Shown: piece by piece, positions 61,500 through 64,000 of the stretch
Position numbering within the stretch: the first letter of the stretch is position 1
Layout: each line of letters begins with the position of its first letter
Assembly: GCF_000741165.1 (NCBI RefSeq)
Contig: NZ_JGYN01000004.1
Location: 1-64,000, forward strand
Length of the DNA stretch: 64,000 nt
Source of the DNA: Bifidobacterium biavatii DSM 23969
GTDB taxonomy: Bacteria > Actinomycetota > Actinomycetes > Actinomycetales > Bifidobacteriaceae
Reading direction: 5' to 3'
Notes under the pieces: generated by a model
What the model saw: only the letters and a program-made list of their open reading frames with translations
Told to the model about the DNA's origin: nothing
The model's database searches: none
Program-made: the position numbers and the translations under genes

Positions 61500-63342
61500 C
61501 GCCGTAATGAGCGTGCGCATTACCGGCAACGCCGACGAGGCGGCGCGCGCGTTCGAGAAGACCACGAGCAAGGCAGCCGCGTTCGGCTCGTTTATGGGCG
61601 GTGCCGCGTTGAAAGGCGTGACCGCGTTGTGGGACACGATAAAGAACTTCAGCGCGGACGTCATGGACATGTCCGATTCGACGGACAAGTTCAAGAACAC
61701 CATGAGCTTCGCCGGCTTGGATACCAGCGCCGTCGAGAAGGCCACGGCCGCGACGCGCAAGTACGCGGACGACACCGTGTACGATCTGACCACCATCCAG
61801 AACACCACCGCGCAGCTGGCCGCGAACGGCATCGGCAACTACACCGAACTGACCGAGGCGGCCGGCAACCTGAACGCGGTCGCCGGCGGTAATTCAGACA
61901 CGTTCAAGAGCGTGGCCATGGTGCTGACCCAGACCGCCGGCGCGGGCAAGCTGACCACGGAGAACTGGAACCAGTTGGCCGACGCCATCCCCGGCGCGTC
62001 CGGTAAGCTTCAGGAAGCGTTGAAGGAGGCCGGCGCGTACACGGGCAATTTCCGCGACGCGATGGCGGACGGGCAGATAACGGCCGACGAGTTCAACAAC
62101 GCATTGGTAAAGCTCGGCATGTCCGACGTTGCCAAGGAAGCGGCCACGAGCACGCAGACGATGGAAGGCGCATTGGGCAATCTCGAAGCGTCGATCACCG
62201 GCGGGTTGACGGACGCGTTCGATCTGATAAAGCCGGCCGTCACTGGTTCGATCGGTTGGGCGGCTGAGAAGATCGCCGACTATGCGAAAACCGGCACGGA
62301 CAACATGAAAGGGTTCGCCGACGGCCTATCCAATACCAGCGCGTTCCAGTCCGCCAAAACCATGTTCGAGAAGACCGCGGGCGCGGTCAAGGCAGTGGGC
62401 GGCGCGTTTCAGGACATCGTAAGCGTGATCGCGCCGGGCGTGCAAGGTTTGTCGGACGCGCAGGGCGTGGGACAGACCACGGGCGACGTGTTCGCGGACG
62501 TGGCCGACGCCGTCGGCTGGGTAGCGGACAAGGTGAAGGCGTTCGGCGATTGGGTCAGCGCGAACGCGGACCCAGTCACGGCCGGGTTAGTTGGTATCGG
62601 TACCGGTTTGGCCGTGTTCAAGGCCGCCACGCTCATCACGGCCGCCAAGACCGCGATGGAAGGGTTCAGTACAGCGGCCGCATTGGCGGCTGCCAAGCAG
62701 GAACTGTTGAATCTGGTGATGTCCGCCAACCCGCTGCTGTTGGTGATATCGCTGATCGCCGGCGTGGTGGCCGCCTTGGTGTGGTTCTGCACGCAGACCG
62801 AGACCGGCCGCCGCCTATGGGGCGAGGTCACCCAGTTTTTCGCGGACTGCATGGCGAAAATCAAGGGCCTATTCGACAAGCTGCCGCAATGGGCGTCGGA
62901 CGCGTGGACCAATGCGAAGAACAGCGCCAAGGCTGCGGTAGACGGTATTGCCGGGTTTTTCGGCGGGCTGCGCGACCAAGTGCTTGGCGTGTTCGATTCG
63001 ATCATATCCGGTATCAAGAAGTCGTTCGATTGGGCTTCGAGCTTGTGGGACAAGATCACGGGCGCAAAGAAGGAAGCAAGCGGGCTGAGCGCGCAAAACT
63101 ATTCGGCGGAACCGTCCGCACTGTACGGTGCCGCACCCGTTGCCGTGGCGGCGATGCGGGCCGTGCCGGTCGCTGACCGGTTGCGGGCCGTGCCGGCTGT
63201 CCAGTACGCGTCGGCTGGGTCGGCGTACGCCCGACCCGTGTCCCAGACATTCCAGATCACCGTGAACGGAGTGTTGGACGGCGAGGACGCGGCGCGCAAG
63301 ATTCGTCGCGTGTTGAAGGACTACGAGCGCAAGAGGGGGTGA
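61489..63342 (+). CDS. Tail tape measure protein
   Basis: This 617-residue protein sets tail length. It has an N-terminal helix region (NADEAARAFEKTTSKAAAFGSFMGG), a Ser/Thr/Ala/Gly-rich tape-measure core (TQTAGAGKLTTENWNQLADAIPGASGKL, typical of TMPs), and hydrophobic segments near 365-430 (LLVISLIAGVVAALVWF). At about 1.5 angstrom per residue this predicts a short tail near 90 nm. ATG 61489 overlaps the long chaperone reading frame. Confidence 0.9.
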   Translation: MGHSAVMSVRITGNADEAARAFEKTTSKAAAFGSFMGGAALKGVTALWDTIKNFSADVMDMSDSTDKFKNTMSFAGLDTSAVEKATAATRKYADDTVYDLTTIQNTTAQLAANGIGNYTELTEAAGNLNAVAGGNSDTFKSVAMVLTQTAGAGKLTTENWNQLADAIPGASGKLQEALKEAGAYTGNFRDAMADGQITADEFNNALVKLGMSDVAKEAATSTQTMEGALGNLEASITGGLTDAFDLIKPAVTGSIGWAAEKIADYAKTGTDNMKGFADGLSNTSAFQSAKTMFEKTAGAVKAVGGAFQDIVSVIAPGVQGLSDAQGVGQTTGDVFADVADAVGWVADKVKAFGDWVSANADPVTAGLVGIGTGLAVFKAATLITAAKTAMEGFSTAAALAAAKQELLNLVMSANPLLLVISLIAGVVAALVWFCTQTETGRRLWGEVTQFFADCMAKIKGLFDKLPQWASDAWTNAKNSAKAAVDGIAGFFGGLRDQVLGVFDSIISGIKKSFDWASSLWDKITGAKKEASGLSAQNYSAEPSALYGAAPVAVAAMRAVPVADRLRAVPAVQYASAGSAYARPVSQTFQITVNGVLDGEDAARKIRRVLKDYERKRG

Positions 63343-63345
63343 ATC

Positions 63346-64000
63346 ATGTCGCAACAGGTGTTTTTGTTTATGAACTGGGGCGACGGTTGGGTGTCCCTGA
63401 CCAGCCATGTGAACTCTATGGCCGCTCTCGCCGGCCTGTCGTGCAGGTGGGGCGTGGATACGCCGGACGAACAGCCCGACCCGGCCGTATTGTCGTTTCG
63501 CGTGCTGGACCGTACCGGTGATCTTGCCGGACGTGCGGCCACGTTGGCCGGCGCGCGCGTGCTGTTGCAGTTGAGCGAGTCGCCGCGTTGGAGCAGCCTG
63601 CCGTCGTTCACGTATGATTCCAGCGACCTTACGTGGTCGAAACTGCCGTCGAAATACACGCCGGACATTCCGGACGTTGCGTCGGCTTCGGCGCAAACCT
63701 TGTTCGACGGCATCGTGTCCACCGGCGGCGAGGTGCGGCCGGTGGCCGGCGGTTGGATGCTGTCTCTTACCGCGTCCAGTCGCATGATCGTTCTGAAACG
63801 CCTGTCGTCCAAGGGGCCGACCAATACGGCCGCGAAATACAAGGGCTTGCACTGGGTCGGCAGTCCGGCCGAACGGGTGGCCGAGATCAACAAGCGAGCC
63901 AGGGCGGCGAACGCGCCTACCGTGGACACGACCGGTTTGGAGCTGCCGCCGAACGTCGCGCCCTATGATGATTCGGATTTTCCGTCACTGCTGGACCTGC
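63346..64000 (+). CDS. Distal tail / minor tail protein, truncated by the window edge
   Basis: An open frame of 218 codons from ATG 63346 to the right edge. It begins MSQQVFLFMNWGDGWVSLTSHVN and continues with beta-rich sequence (VLSFRVLDRTGDLAGRAATLAGARVLLQL). By position after the tape measure it should be a distal tail or tail-hub protein. GGGGGT precedes the ATG. Confidence 0.65.
   Translation, partial: MSQQVFLFMNWGDGWVSLTSHVNSMAALAGLSCRWGVDTPDEQPDPAVLSFRVLDRTGDLAGRAATLAGARVLLQLSESPRWSSLPSFTYDSSDLTWSKLPSKYTPDIPDVASASAQTLFDGIVSTGGEVRPVAGGWMLSLTASSRMIVLKRLSSKGPTNTAAKYKGLHWVGSPAERVAEINKRARAANAPTVDTTGLELPPNVAPYDDSDFPSLLDL

Larger units (their letters stand above)
50374..64000 (+). mobile_element. 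HK97-type siphoprophage, left part
   Basis: From the tRNA-Met 3' end to the right edge, nearly all genes are on the plus strand, closely packed, and in the order of a tailed phage: switch genes, small early genes, HNH, terminase, portal, protease-capsid, connectors, tail. No integrase is seen at this end; it and lysis genes would be beyond 64000. The early region is only about 3 kb and holds no replication genes. Confidence 0.85.

Overview
The window reads as chromosome of a Bifidobacterium or close relative. Support: high G+C DNA, an actinobacterial-type NucS mismatch endonuclease, an argS-lysA / hom-thrB amino-acid block, a dense set of plant-glycan galactosidases, and short intergenic palindromes of the kind common in bifidobacteria. 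Genus is an inference; species cannot be told from the sequence alone. All calls come from reading the sequence; no database search was run.

Layout. 1-3.9 kb: start of an Ala/Pro/Gln-rich protein, dapE, an AEC-family carrier and a HAD phosphatase. 3.9-20.1 kb: a galactan and galactoside locus with a GH35 beta-galactosidase, a lipoprotein sugar-binding protein, a GH53 endo-galactanase without signal peptide, a 1115-residue DUF5107/TPR protein, an AraC regulator, aldose 1-epimerase and a GH36 alpha-galactosidase. It is interrupted at 15.1-16.3 kb by nested inverted repeats around a DUF559 endonuclease-like gene. 20.3-30.4 kb: a Maf-NUDIX fusion, thrB, hom, a glucose-type PTS whose IIA domain lies in the -1 frame, lysA and argS. 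30.5-41.2 kb: a DUF234 ATPase, GDPD, RidA, tRNA-Arg(CCG), a CYTH protein, a thioredoxin-like TPR protein, envelope lipoproteins, an FKBP isomerase and nucS. 41.2-41.5 kb holds five tandem hairpins. 41.6-48.7 kb is the complete F1Fo ATP synthase operon (atpBEFHAGDC, minus strand), with atpG carrying a one-base frameshift as sequenced. metA follows.

From the initiator tRNA-Met (50.3 kb) to the right edge is the left part of an HK97-type siphoprophage: repressor and cro-like genes, small early genes, an HNH nuclease, terminase, portal, a protease-capsid fusion, connectors, tail tube, a frameshifting tail chaperone, tape measure and the start of a distal tail gene. Integrase, lysis and receptor-binding genes are not in the window.

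How it works together. The locus at 3.9-20 kb should degrade beta-1,4-galactan oligomers and alpha-galactosides; galactose released by GH35 and GH36 is converted between anomers by GalM. No permease genes accompany the binding protein. hom, thrB and metA serve threonine and methionine synthesis; dapE and lysA serve lysine and peptidoglycan. The most unusual signals are the hairpin array beside nucS, the DUF559 gene inside nested inverted repeats, and a ten-G tract that separates a decorated tail-tube paralogue from its C-terminal domain in the prophage.
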